NCBI GenBank assembly: GCA_963642885.1 | Contig: CAVIJI010000004.1 | Span: 24,965-88,964 of the forward strand | Reading direction: 5' to 3' | DNA: 64,000 nt | From: UMGS1696 sp963642885 | GTDB taxonomy: Bacteria > Bacillota > Clostridia > Oscillospirales > CAG-272 | Part shown: piece after piece, positions 17,886 through 26,523 of the stretch | Numbering within the stretch: position 1 is the first letter of the stretch | Layout: each line of letters begins with the position of its first letter | The notes under the pieces: generated by a model | What the model was told of the DNA's origin: nothing | Database searches by the model: none | What the model saw: the letters and a program-made list of their open reading frames with translations, nothing else | Made by a program: the position numbers and the translations under genes

Positions 17886-19340
17886 TCAGGTTCCTTTTGC
17901 GGCCATTTCTTTCAGCACGGAAATACCGATCGGAAGTGAAATGAGAAAAGACAGCAAATCGGCAGCCGATTGCGCTAACTGGAGTCCCGATACGGGATTC
18001 GAGCAAACCGCGTTTGTCAAAAGCGGAATCAGAAAAACCGCGGGGATAAACGCGATACCCTGTCTTGACATTGCCACGATGGTTGCTTTTGCGGTCATGC
18101 CGATATTCTGCAGCATCATATTGCACATCGTAACCCATGACATTAGCGGAAAAACAACGAGCTGTGCCTTGAATGTAACGGCGGCGATTTCTCCCGCGAG
18201 TGCGGAACTTCCCGCAATAGCCGCAGTAATCGGTTCGGCGAAGATAAATCCGACACATGCGATAAGCACAAGAGCAATCGACGCGACCTTTACACAGAAC
18301 ATATACGCGCGAATTACTCTCTTGTATTTGCCGGCTCCGTAATTAAAACCGCAAACCGGTTGGAAGCCTTGGCCGAATCCCGTGAGAGCGGAGCTGAGAA
18401 ACATCATTATTTTGGACACGCCCGTCATTGCCGCCTGTACGGCGTCTATCATCACGTCCTCTTCAACGAAAATTCCGACTGCGTGGTTAAGACATGCGGA
18501 TGATACGCTTGCGATACCTTGACGGGCAAGAGAGGGAAGTCCGCCGCGGATTATATTTTTTATGTAGTAAATCCTCGGAGAAAAGTTTTTCGGATGAATT
18601 TTAATATTGTCGCTTCTCATCACACCGACCGATAGAATTATAAAGCCGAGGATTTGGCTTATTGCCGTGGCAAGAGCCGCTCCTCCGACACCCATTCCCG
18701 CTCCGATAGGCATTTTGATTAATCCTCCGAATAATCCGTCGCCTGCGGAATATATTAAGAGCGGGTCAAGCACAAGATTCACTACGGCACCCGATGTGAG
18801 TCCGATCATCGCGAAAAACGCATTGCCTTGCATTCTGAGCTGATTGTTCATAACGATTGCACCGGTCATAAACGGTGTGGCATAAAGAATGTACCGCATA
18901 TATTCTTTGGTGGCATTAATCGTGGCCTCGGTTTTGGCTCCTAAAAGAACGGTGAGCGGGTCGATAAATAACAGCCCGAAAATTTCTATAATCAATCCGA
19001 ATAGGACCGCATAGCAGAAACCGGTCGCAGCCATCGTTTCTGCGTCCTTATAATCCTGCTTGCCGTATGCACGTGAAATGTAGTTTCCGGAACCGTGACC
19101 GCAGAAAAAGCCGAATGCCTGTATTACCGTCATGAGCGGAAGTACAACCCCGACTGCCGCAACCATGCTGTCGTTTTCAAGCTGTCGAACGAAAAAAGTA
19201 TCCGCGAGGTTATAAAAAGACGTGACAAGCATCGAAATTATTGTCGGTATCGCGAGCTTGCCGATGAGCTTTTCGACAGGCTCCGTAGTCATCTTGATGA
19301 ATTTTTCGTTATTCTTCGTATGGGTATTGGTTTGATCCAT
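17886..19340 (-). CDS. MATE family efflux transporter (second copy)
   Basis: A 484-residue MATE exporter of the MepA/NorM-like Firmicutes type. It has the N-terminal signature LAIPTIISMLVTSFYNLADT followed by FFVRQL, and twelve predicted membrane segments. It differs clearly from the exporter at 13931 and is not a recent duplicate. AGGAG lies 6 bases upstream of the chosen ATG, which places the start 32 bases inside the end of the LysR gene. Coupled translation with that regulator is therefore likely. A later Met at residue 17 would remove the overlap but lacks a binding site. The substrate is unknown. Confidence 0.88.
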   Translation of the reverse strand: MDQTNTHTKNNEKFIKMTTEPVEKLIGKLAIPTIISMLVTSFYNLADTFFVRQLENDSMVAAVGVVLPLMTVIQAFGFFCGHGSGNYISRAYGKQDYKDAETMAATGFCYAVLFGLIIEIFGLLFIDPLTVLLGAKTEATINATKEYMRYILYATPFMTGAIVMNNQLRMQGNAFFAMIGLTSGAVVNLVLDPLLIYSAGDGLFGGLIKMPIGAGMGVGGAALATAISQILGFIILSVGVMRSDNIKIHPKNFSPRIYYIKNIIRGGLPSLARQGIASVSSACLNHAVGIFVEEDVMIDAVQAAMTGVSKIMMFLSSALTGFGQGFQPVCGFNYGAGKYKRVIRAYMFCVKVASIALVLIACVGFIFAEPITAAIAGSSALAGEIAAVTFKAQLVVFPLMSWVTMCNMMLQNIGMTAKATIVAMSRQGIAFIPAVFLIPLLTNAVCSNPVSGLQLAQSAADLLSFLISLPIGISVLKEMAAKGT

Positions 19341-20226
19341 TTTCCGCTCCTGCCTCGATGTTTCTGTAATCCAAATATTTTAAAAATCTCTTTACCGCTA
19401 CGGTAGAGGTCTTTATGTTCTTGAGTGTAATTGCCAATTTTCTGTATGCGGGCACATCCAAATCCTTAATGACGAGCTTGTAGGGAATTCTTCTGAGTAT
19501 AAGCTCGGGAAGAACCGCTATGCCCATGCCCGATTCGACCATTGACATTATACTGTAATCATCCCAAGTTGTAAAGTGTATCTTCGGATGAATATCATAT
19601 GCCTTAAGCAATTGCGATATTTCACTTCGTTCGCTTTTTTCGAGCATAAGAAACGGCTCGTTTTCAAGCTCGTCGATGGGAAATTTTTCAACTGCGGCAA
19701 ACGGATGATTTTCGGGCAGAATTACCTTTAATTTATCGTCACCGAGAAAAATCGTATCGAATTCGCTTCTCGTAGGCAGTATGAGAAAGCCGCAGTCTAC
19801 TCTTCCGTCCGCAATCCATTCCTCGATTTCTCCGTAGTCTCCCTGTAAAAGTTCATAGTCGATACCCGGGTAGTCCTTTTGATATTGCTTGATGATGCGC
19901 GGTATCCAGTGTGTGGCTATACTGGATATTGTTCCGATACGTATTATTCCCGAGTGGAGACCGTTCAGTTCGCCGACTTGATTCTCGAGCTTTTCGTATT
20001 CAGTACACAGCGATTTTGCGTATGGTAGCAGAAGAGTGCCGTCACCTGTCAGCTTTACACCCGCACGACTCCTTTCGAGCAGTGTTAAATTACATTCGCT
20101 TTCGAGTTCGTTAATCATACGGCTTATACCGGACTGTGTATAATGGAGCAGTTCGGCTGCTTTTGTAAAGCTTCCGTATTCCACTGTTTTTACGAAAGCA
20201 AGATATTTGATTATATTTTTATCCAA
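19309..20226 (-). CDS. LysR family transcriptional regulator
   Basis: A 305-residue LysR-type regulator. The N-terminal winged helix-turn-helix (residues 1-62) reads YLAFVKTVEYGSFTKAAELL then HYTQSGISRMINELE. The periplasmic-binding-like effector domain spans about 90-295. It is transcribed divergently from a DMT exporter (129-base gap) and overlaps the following MATE gene by 32 bases. By LysR convention it probably controls one or both exporters from the shared intergenic region. No clear T-N11-A operator could be fixed by eye. Confidence 0.9.
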   Translation of the reverse strand: MDKNIIKYLAFVKTVEYGSFTKAAELLHYTQSGISRMINELESECNLTLLERSRAGVKLTGDGTLLLPYAKSLCTEYEKLENQVGELNGLHSGIIRIGTISSIATHWIPRIIKQYQKDYPGIDYELLQGDYGEIEEWIADGRVDCGFLILPTRSEFDTIFLGDDKLKVILPENHPFAAVEKFPIDELENEPFLMLEKSERSEISQLLKAYDIHPKIHFTTWDDYSIMSMVESGMGIAVLPELILRRIPYKLVIKDLDVPAYRKLAITLKNIKTSTVAVKRFLKYLDYRNIEAGAENGSNQYPYEE

Positions 20227-20355
20227 TGTATTTCTCCGTTTAAAATCGTTTCATGACAAATTGTAATCTAAAGCATGATAAACATTCGCTTTTATTATCT
20301 CGAATAATATGATATACTATGTATGCTGTTTTGGCAATAGGAGAAATAACAAAAA

Positions 20356-21252
20356 ATGAATAAATCTTTTATCAAATACTTTGCAGCTCTTTTAATATTC
20401 GGAACAAACGGACTTGTAGCCAGCCATATTTCACTGCCGAGTCATGAAATAGTCTTCTGGCGTTCGCTGATCGGCTCGATTAGCCTTATAGCAATATTCC
20501 TCTTGACGGGAAACAAGTTTACGTTTATGAAGCATAAGAAGGATTTTATGTTTCTCGCCTTGTCCGGCTTGGGAATGGGAATGAGCTGGGCTGCTCTTTA
20601 TGAAGGTTATGGCAGAATAGGCGTCGGTGTAACAACACTTCTTTACTATGTGGGACCTATATTCGTTATGGCCCTCGCACCGTTTATATTCAAGGAAAAG
20701 CTTACGGTAAAAAAGATAATGTGCTTTACGGTAGTTATCGCGGGAATGGTTCTCGTTAACGGCAGTGGCGAAGCACATGACATAATCGGCATTTTATGCG
20801 GTATTATGGCAGCGGTCGGATACACTATCATGGTAACAACCGGAAAGTTTTCGGGTGCTATCGAAGGATTCGAAAACCCCACACTGCAGGTTGTGTTTGC
20901 GTTTATCTTCTGCGCATTTTACCATGTAGCGAAGAGCGGTTTCGCATTTGATATTCAGATTACGGATGTTCCCGCGACCGTTTTCCTCGGTATATTTAAT
21001 ACGGGTATTGCTTGTTATTGCTATTTTTCCGCACTCGGTAAGCTTAATGTTCAGACAATCGCGATATGCGGTTATCTGGAACCTCTTTCGGCTGTGATTT
21101 TTTCGGCACTCTTCCTCGGAGAGACAATGAACGCCGCTCAGGTAGTCGGTGCGATTTTCATAATCGGCGGAGCGGTGTGCGCGGAAATTAAGGTTAAACA
21201 CGGATTCAGCCTTTCGGCACGGAAACTGCAAAAAGCTCAGACAAGAGTTTAA
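20356..21252 (+). CDS. EamA/DMT family transporter
   Basis: A 298-residue protein with ten predicted membrane helices and two EamA repeats (about 5-135 and 148-285), the layout of drug/metabolite exporters of the RhaT/YdcZ/EamA type. Repeat landmarks are SHEIVFWRSLIGSISL in the first half and GYLEPLSAVIFSALFLGE at the end of the second. It most likely exports an amino acid or other metabolite. GGAGAAA precedes the start. It is divergent from the LysR gene, the usual arrangement for a regulated exporter. Confidence 0.9.
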   Translation: MNKSFIKYFAALLIFGTNGLVASHISLPSHEIVFWRSLIGSISLIAIFLLTGNKFTFMKHKKDFMFLALSGLGMGMSWAALYEGYGRIGVGVTTLLYYVGPIFVMALAPFIFKEKLTVKKIMCFTVVIAGMVLVNGSGEAHDIIGILCGIMAAVGYTIMVTTGKFSGAIEGFENPTLQVVFAFIFCAFYHVAKSGFAFDIQITDVPATVFLGIFNTGIACYCYFSALGKLNVQTIAICGYLEPLSAVIFSALFLGETMNAAQVVGAIFIIGGAVCAEIKVKHGFSLSARKLQKAQTRV

Positions 21253-21270
21253 TTAATTTTAAATTACATC

Positions 21271-21299
21271 TTGCAAAACACTTTGATGTGTGGTATAAT
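21271..21299 (+). promoter_or_regulatory. tRNA-Leu promoter
   Basis: TTGCAA, a 17-base spacer and TATAAT, ending 28 bases before the mature tRNA 5' end. Confidence 0.8.
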
Positions 21300-21327
21300 T
21301 ACATCGTTGTCGGGGAAATCCGACTAT

Positions 21328-21411
21328 GCCGGTGTGATGGAATTGGCAGACGTGCTGGACTCAAAATCCAGTGGTAGCGATACCGTACCGGTTCGACCCC
21401 GGTCACCGGCA
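21328..21411 (+). tRNA. tRNA-Leu (anticodon CAA)
   Basis: An 84-base class II tRNA. The acceptor stem is GCCGGTG with CACCGGC, with discriminator A. The anticodon stem CTGGA/TCCAG encloses the loop CTCAAAA, giving anticodon CAA for UUG codons. A long variable arm (GTGGTAGCGATACCGT region) and the T-loop GGTTCGACCC are present. The 3' CCA is not encoded. Confidence 0.96.
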
Positions 21412-21425
21412 TGATGATTTAAAGA

Positions 21426-21462
21426 AAATGCTGTGTCATCGATATGATTGACACAGCATTTT
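21426..21462. terminator. Bidirectional terminator after tRNA-Leu and GH51
   Basis: AAATGCTGTGTCA pairs with TGACACAGCATTT around a 10-base loop and is followed by T6 on the plus strand and a T-rich run on the minus strand. Confidence 0.88.
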
Positions 21463-21486
21463 TTCATGTAATTTAAAGACCGCAAA

Positions 21487-22989
21487 TCAGCCTATTTCGA
21501 GAATATTAACCGAGTGAGGCGGCAATGTCAGTTCAACGGAATTTTCATCTGCCATGTTAATAGCGGAATCATTTTCGTAGGGAATTACGTAATTTCGATC
21601 TATATCATTGTAATCGTCGGCGGTGCGGCCGGTCAGACTTATGAGGTGCACAGGCTGATTGTGTATCGGCACTTTCAGAGATACCGGTTGCGCCAGCTCA
21701 TGGTGCTTGTTTATCAGTGATAACGCAAGCTTTCCGGTAATGCTGTCTCGAGTCGCGACAATATCAATTGTTTCTACATTTACAGGGTATCCCGATTTAT
21801 TTGTAATTCGGTAAATGGGGTTGTCGGTAACGTATAAATCTATGACCTCATCGTACATGTGATTGACATACATATCGAATACATGATACGTACTGCGTAA
21901 AACTATGCCTTTGTCATATGTAAATATTCCTCCGCGTGTGTTAATCATCGGTGCGAAGTTTGCCATTCCGACAATGTCCGCGTTTCGGAGCAGCATATTT
22001 AAAAAGCATGCCGAAAATACCGCATCGGACATTGTGTATGTTTGGTTTATATCGTTTCTGTCACGAGGATAAATGTACTCTTCTTTTGTAACACCCGGTC
22101 GGATGGTGTGTGCATTCGGATGATGCCATCCGCGCAGATTCCATTCGTCATATGCGATTCGAATACGTTTTTCCAAACCGAAAGCGGTCAGCAAGCCGCG
22201 TACCCGACGCACTGAGCTGTCTAAAGAGTCGGTGTAAGCCATGCATTGCTCATAATTTGCGGGATTATCATCCTGCCATAAACCGTCCCAATAACCGTGA
22301 ATCGATATCCAATCCAGACGATTACCGGCTTTTTCGAGAAGATGTGTATTCCATTCGATGTCAGATAGTGCTGCAGCACTAAGCTGACATGTCGGATCGA
22401 CATGCCTCATCATTTTTGTCGATTCCAATACGAATCTGCCCCATTCGGAGGCGGCTTTTGCTCCGATTTCCCAGTCCCCGTAATTTTCGTTTCCGACAGA
22501 CCAGTATTTGACATTATACGGCTCACGATGACCGTTTGCGATTCTTCGCTTTGCGTATTCGCCTTGATCGTCGAGATTGCAGTATTCCATCCAGTTGCTC
22601 ATTTCTTCCTCGGTGCCCGAGCCCGCGTTGGTGCAGATATAAGGCTCACAGCCTAACTTTTTGCACAGTAAAACGAATTCATCCGTGCCGAATGAGTTGT
22701 CGTCCTCTACACGCCATGCTTTGTCGAAGGATGGTACTCTTTTACCTACGCCTTTTTCCCAGTGATATGACGAAACGTAGCATCCACCGGGCCATCTGAT
22801 TATCGGAGTACGGATTTTCTTTAATGCATCGAGCACGTCGGTTCTGAATCCGTCTTCATCCGATAGTGGGTGACCCGGCATAAAGATACCCCCGTATACC
22901 TGACGGTGAAAATGTTCCAGAAAGTGGCCGTAAATCATATTATTACGACTGAAAAGTATTCGCTCAGGGGTTGCCGTTGCATGTAGCAT
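21487..22989 (-). CDS. GH51 alpha-L-arabinofuranosidase
   Basis: A 500-residue cytosolic GH51 enzyme that releases arabinofuranose from arabinan or arabinoxylan oligosaccharides. The TIM barrel carries IRWPGGCYVSSYHWEKGVG near 64-82, the acid/base Glu168 in WSVGNENYG and the nucleophile Glu282 in YDEWNL; a C-terminal jelly-roll follows. The start is placed at 22989 because AAGGAGG lies 8 bases upstream and the promoter at 23036-23064 excludes the earlier in-frame ATG at 23064. No signal peptide, so the substrate is imported oligosaccharide. It is a single-gene unit. Confidence 0.94.
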   Translation of the reverse strand: MLHATATPERILFSRNNMIYGHFLEHFHRQVYGGIFMPGHPLSDEDGFRTDVLDALKKIRTPIIRWPGGCYVSSYHWEKGVGKRVPSFDKAWRVEDDNSFGTDEFVLLCKKLGCEPYICTNAGSGTEEEMSNWMEYCNLDDQGEYAKRRIANGHREPYNVKYWSVGNENYGDWEIGAKAASEWGRFVLESTKMMRHVDPTCQLSAAALSDIEWNTHLLEKAGNRLDWISIHGYWDGLWQDDNPANYEQCMAYTDSLDSSVRRVRGLLTAFGLEKRIRIAYDEWNLRGWHHPNAHTIRPGVTKEEYIYPRDRNDINQTYTMSDAVFSACFLNMLLRNADIVGMANFAPMINTRGGIFTYDKGIVLRSTYHVFDMYVNHMYDEVIDLYVTDNPIYRITNKSGYPVNVETIDIVATRDSITGKLALSLINKHHELAQPVSLKVPIHNQPVHLISLTGRTADDYNDIDRNYVIPYENDSAINMADENSVELTLPPHSVNILEIG

Positions 22990-23035
22990 GTGTTGTGCCT
23001 CCTTTATATTTAAAATTATGCGGTATCTTTTGACA

Positions 23036-23064
23036 ATTATATATGAATCGACTATTTGTGTCAA
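23036..23064 (-). promoter_or_regulatory. GH51 promoter
   Basis: Minus strand: TTGACA, 17 bases, TATAAT, 47 bases upstream of the GH51 start. Confidence 0.85.
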
Positions 23065-23109
23065 GTAAGATATTGTTTGTTGCCGATATACATTCGTGAT
23101 TGATACGAG

Positions 23110-23136
23110 AAAAGCCGCCGTTAATCGGCGGCTTTT
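23110..23136 (-). terminator. Terminator behind the cell-wall protein gene
   Basis: AAAAGCCGCCG and CGGCGGCTTTT form an 11-bp perfect stem around 5 bases. Confidence 0.85.
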
Positions 23137-23197
23137 CCGTTACAGCCGAATTATGCGCACGGTGCTGTAACTGTAATTGAAAATGTTTTAATTAAAT

Positions 23198-24328
23198 TCA
23201 GCGGCGTTTGCGTAAAAGCAGAGCGGCGGCGGAAGAAATAATAAGGCAGAAAGGTGTAAAGTCAGAGGTCTGAGGAGCTGTTGTTACAACATCGTCTATT
23301 TTGGATGTATCTTCGGCAACGATTTCAACCGTTTCCTCTATAACTTCGGCTTCCGCTGTGACTTCCGGTTCTGCTGCGACTTCTTCCGTTTCGGCAACCG
23401 TTTCAGTCACTGCCGTAGGAGCTGTTGCTGCCGTATCAGCCGAAAGAATGTAGCGGTTGAAGTGTGCCCAACCGGGGCAGTCGAATCCTCTTGACCAGTC
23501 GTAAGGATCACCGTTTGCGTCAACTAAACCGTTACCGTCAAGGAATATCTGACCTATCTGAATAACAGCACCTGCTTCGGCGGTGAAGTCCACAATCTTG
23601 GAATCCGTATTGCCGTAGCAAAGACAGCCCCACGGGAGGAATACTTCCATTGAATACGGATATGCGCCGTTTTCATTGGCAATAGACGAACGCCATGTTG
23701 CCATTTCTATATCGAAGTCTGCGGGGACGGCTCCGCCTGCATAGTAGGTGGTTTCATCGTCATTCCAGAAGGGTTCGTCTGTTGTCGTCTCTACCCAGAA
23801 TTCGAACCATTCGTAATCGGTGATTTCGTCATCCGCAGGTCTGATCATAGGAGTGAAACTGTCGACACGACGAGTCTGACCGTCTGTTGATTCGCTGCTT
23901 ACACCGTAAAATGCGGGGTTGAATGCACAGGGGGTCTTGTCTGTGTTGCATACAAGTGCGAAATAAAGTCCGTTGTCATCCCAGAGATAGTATACATCCC
24001 AGCGATTTTTCTGATCAACGGGGATATCTTCATATACGTCAACGATTGTCGAATAGCTGTTTCCCCAAACGGAAGCATCCCAAAGACCGCCTTTGTCTGC
24101 GCTCTCTTCGTTTGTCAGGTCAACCGAGGAACATACCGCGCCGTACCACTCACCATCCAAATCGACAATTCCGTCGAATTTTATGCGTGGGTTAGCAGAG
24201 TTGATTTTGGGAACGGTGAAGTCGATAACATCTTCCGCGTCAACGCCTGTGAAATGCGCGGATACATTGAGTGCGATTGTGCTCATCAGCACAGCTGCGA
24301 CCATAATCCATACAAGGAACTTTTTCAT
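23198..24328 (-). CDS. Secreted CBM9-like protein with PQTSD cell-wall sorting-type C-terminus
   Basis: The 376-residue product begins with a signal peptide (MKKFLVWIMVAAVLMSTIAL, then NVSA). A single beta-sandwich of about 260 residues follows, resembling DOMON/CBM9-like (PF06452) sugar- or heme-binding domains; the stretch WDVYYLWDDNGLYFALV is typical. Then comes a Val/Glu/Thr-rich linker (about 300-345) and a terminal APQTSD, hydrophobic helix and RKRR, the layout of a sortase substrate. It is expected to display a carbohydrate-binding domain on the surface. AAGGAG sits 9 bases before the Met at 24328, so I take that over the ATG at 24337. No sortase gene is in the window. Confidence 0.72.
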   Translation of the reverse strand: MKKFLVWIMVAAVLMSTIALNVSAHFTGVDAEDVIDFTVPKINSANPRIKFDGIVDLDGEWYGAVCSSVDLTNEESADKGGLWDASVWGNSYSTIVDVYEDIPVDQKNRWDVYYLWDDNGLYFALVCNTDKTPCAFNPAFYGVSSESTDGQTRRVDSFTPMIRPADDEITDYEWFEFWVETTTDEPFWNDDETTYYAGGAVPADFDIEMATWRSSIANENGAYPYSMEVFLPWGCLCYGNTDSKIVDFTAEAGAVIQIGQIFLDGNGLVDANGDPYDWSRGFDCPGWAHFNRYILSADTAATAPTAVTETVAETEEVAAEPEVTAEAEVIEETVEIVAEDTSKIDDVVTTAPQTSDFTPFCLIISSAAALLLRKRR

Positions 24329-24550
24329 GGTTTTCATCTCCTTTTGAAATTATTTACAGATTCCGTTTTATAATGTGTTCATTGTACAAAACGCGAAACA
24401 AATTCTGTCAAAATCATTATAACACGTGGAATAGAAAGATGCAATATGGCCGAAACAATTAAAAATGTAAATAATAAGTGAACAAAAACCACTACAAAAG
24501 TAACTATTATGAAAAATATTTGATGGATACGGGTTGAAATAAGCGGAGAA

Positions 24551-25561
24551 TTATTCCGCAAGAAGCTTTTTCATTACGGGCCAAGCATCGTCGGCGTAGA
24601 AGCGATGCTCGCCGTTTCCGACAACAAGCTTGCAGTTATTCGGTACTCCCGCATATTGATAGCATTTTTCGATAATTTCATAAGTTTTCCGTACTCCGTT
24701 AATGGGGAAAATCGGGTCATCCTTACCGCAAACAACAACGAGCTTTCGCGGAGCTATCATGACAGCCAAATCTCCCATGTCGAAATAACGTATAATTCCC
24801 GGAACATAGTTGCATATACAATGATGAATCGAAATAATCGAATCGAAATATGTACATACGGCGCAGGACGGCATATAAGCGCTGAATCTCGGTTCGAGGC
24901 ATGCCGTGTAGTAAGTAGCGGTACCGCCGCCCGAGTTTCCCAGACAGACCGAACCGTCGAGAGTTAAAATATCCGAGAAGTGCTTTTCCACGGCGTCAAG
25001 TACGCGGCTTGTATCCCATACACGTTCGGCAATAGTGCATCTTCCGAGAAGAAGAGCGGTAGAAGAAGGCCTGAGGCAGGCGGGGCCGTTTTCGGTTCCG
25101 CCGCACTGACCGAAACAACGCTGTTCGATTGCAAGCGCACCGAAGCCCTCCTTAACGGCGCGTACGGCAAAAGCACTGTCATGTCCGTGAATAAACTCAT
25201 CGTCATTATTGTATTTCGCAATGCCGAGAGATATGTGTGCTCCCGTGGTATGACCTTGCAGACATACGCATAAAGGAAGCGGTGCGGTTTGTTCCGCGGG
25301 AACGAGAATATCGCAGTGTGTGAAATATCCCTCTTCCGTTTGCAGAGTAAAATGAATGTGTCTGATACCGTTGTCGGTGGTGTCCTCGGTTATGTTGAAG
25401 AGAGGATCACACAGGCTGAATGTGTCCATTCCGAGAAGCTCGGAGAGCTTTTCAAGACATTTTTCACGGTGTTCGTTTAAATCTGTTTTGCCGTCATAGC
25501 GGTATTTTGGCGTAATCGAAGCCGATTGCCGTATGTGCAGTTCTGTAGGATCGAAGTTCAT
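24551..25561 (-). CDS. Alpha/beta-hydrolase, acetyl-xylan-esterase-like
   Basis: A 336-residue cytosolic alpha/beta hydrolase. The catalytic triad can be read as Ser210 in CLGNSGGG, Asp281 or Asp282 in GKDDPIFP and His319 in NGEHRFY, and LQGHTTGAH near 101-109 supplies the oxyanion region. The GNSGGG elbow and the length match the dienelactone-hydrolase/acetyl-xylan esterase-like (AXE1/DUF-type) clan. Deacylation of an imported plant glycan is a natural role next to GH51, but the substrate is not proven. It has its own promoter. Confidence 0.72.
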   Translation of the reverse strand: MNFDPTELHIRQSASITPKYRYDGKTDLNEHREKCLEKLSELLGMDTFSLCDPLFNITEDTTDNGIRHIHFTLQTEEGYFTHCDILVPAEQTAPLPLCVCLQGHTTGAHISLGIAKYNNDDEFIHGHDSAFAVRAVKEGFGALAIEQRCFGQCGGTENGPACLRPSSTALLLGRCTIAERVWDTSRVLDAVEKHFSDILTLDGSVCLGNSGGGTATYYTACLEPRFSAYMPSCAVCTYFDSIISIHHCICNYVPGIIRYFDMGDLAVMIAPRKLVVVCGKDDPIFPINGVRKTYEIIEKCYQYAGVPNNCKLVVGNGEHRFYADDAWPVMKKLLAE

Positions 25562-25588
25562 AAGCTGCTCCTTTATAATTTTTTATTG

Positions 25589-25617
25589 AGTATAGCAAAT
25601 AATCGCAAGGATTACAA
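25589..25617 (-). promoter_or_regulatory. Esterase promoter
   Basis: Minus strand: TTGTAA, 17 bases, TATACT, 28 bases upstream of the esterase ATG. Confidence 0.65.
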
Positions 25618-25683
25618 GTACTTATAGTAATAAATTGACAAAAAACAGCACACGGACAGAAGAAAAATTTAAGCTATACAAAA

Positions 25684-25717
25684 CCCTCTCGAACCATATA
25701 TCGATGATTCGGGAGGG
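25684..25717 (-). terminator. Terminator behind the pfkB-GDPD operon
   Basis: CCCTCCCGAA and TTCGAGAGGG (minus strand, one mismatch) form a stem around 14 bases and are followed by TTTTGT. Confidence 0.65.
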
Positions 25718-25755
25718 CTTGAAACAATACGGTATAAAAACTATTTTGCCACAGT

Positions 25756-26415
25756 TCAGTTTTCGAATGTGGATGCGATAAACTTAGCAAGCATAGGATT
25801 ACGGCTTGTGATATTGAGCGGTTTGAAGGCCGCAACGTGCCAAAGCTCTTCAGCGGATGTAGGTGTCCATGCGGAAACGCCGATTCCGTTTTCGGCACAG
25901 CATGCCATGAATTCGGGCGTGCAAATACTGAAATGAACGTTTATGATAGAGCATCCTGTTTCAGCGCAGAGTTTAACGGCACGAAGGGAAGCGTCGAGTC
26001 TTTCCTGACCCTTTAAGTCGTATACATCGTGAACCAAAGCCTCAATGTTGAGATAGATCTGTTCGGGACGAACAGGAGACGGCCACTCGCCTGCCTTGTG
26101 TGGAGTAACGGCACCTGAGAAGAGTATTCTGTCTGAGCTGATGCCCGCTGCCTCGGCGGTTGCGAGAACAGGTTCTTCAAGGTTGAATTCCTTAACATCG
26201 CAGTTAACGCACAGTGTGCTGGGGGCGATGATGGCAAATGCATCCGCAAGAGAAACACCGTCATCTGCTTCGTCGTGGGTAAGAATAAGCTTGCCTGTTC
26301 TCGAACGTCTTATGTCGATTTCCAATGTGTCGACAGGAAGACGAACCGCGTGCTTTACGAATTCGAGACTGTTCTGGGGAGTTTCGTCACAACCGGAATG
26401 AGCTGTTATTTTCAT
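25756..26415 (-). CDS. Glycerophosphodiester phosphodiesterase family protein
   Basis: A short (219-residue) GDPD TIM-barrel protein. The metal/catalytic core is recognisable as LEIDIRRSRTGKLILTHDE near 35-53 (Glu, Asp and the general-acid His). The first motif reads HSGCDETPQNSLEF where most members have HRG...PENT, so the usual Arg is Ser. Family members cleave glycerophosphodiesters to glycerol-3-phosphate. The shortened barrel and motif change leave its exact substrate uncertain. It lies 108 bases behind a PfkB kinase gene and probably shares its transcript. Confidence 0.75.
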   Translation of the reverse strand: MKITAHSGCDETPQNSLEFVKHAVRLPVDTLEIDIRRSRTGKLILTHDEADDGVSLADAFAIIAPSTLCVNCDVKEFNLEEPVLATAEAAGISSDRILFSGAVTPHKAGEWPSPVRPEQIYLNIEALVHDVYDLKGQERLDASLRAVKLCAETGCSIINVHFSICTPEFMACCAENGIGVSAWTPTSAEELWHVAAFKPLNITSRNPMLAKFIASTFEN

Positions 26416-26523
26416 GATTAATACCTCTTAATTTTTTTTATTTTTTTATTATGATGGATAAACCGAAATAATTGAGACATGAGGAGTAGAACCGTGTGGG
26501 AGTTTTACCTACAGTCGAAGCCT

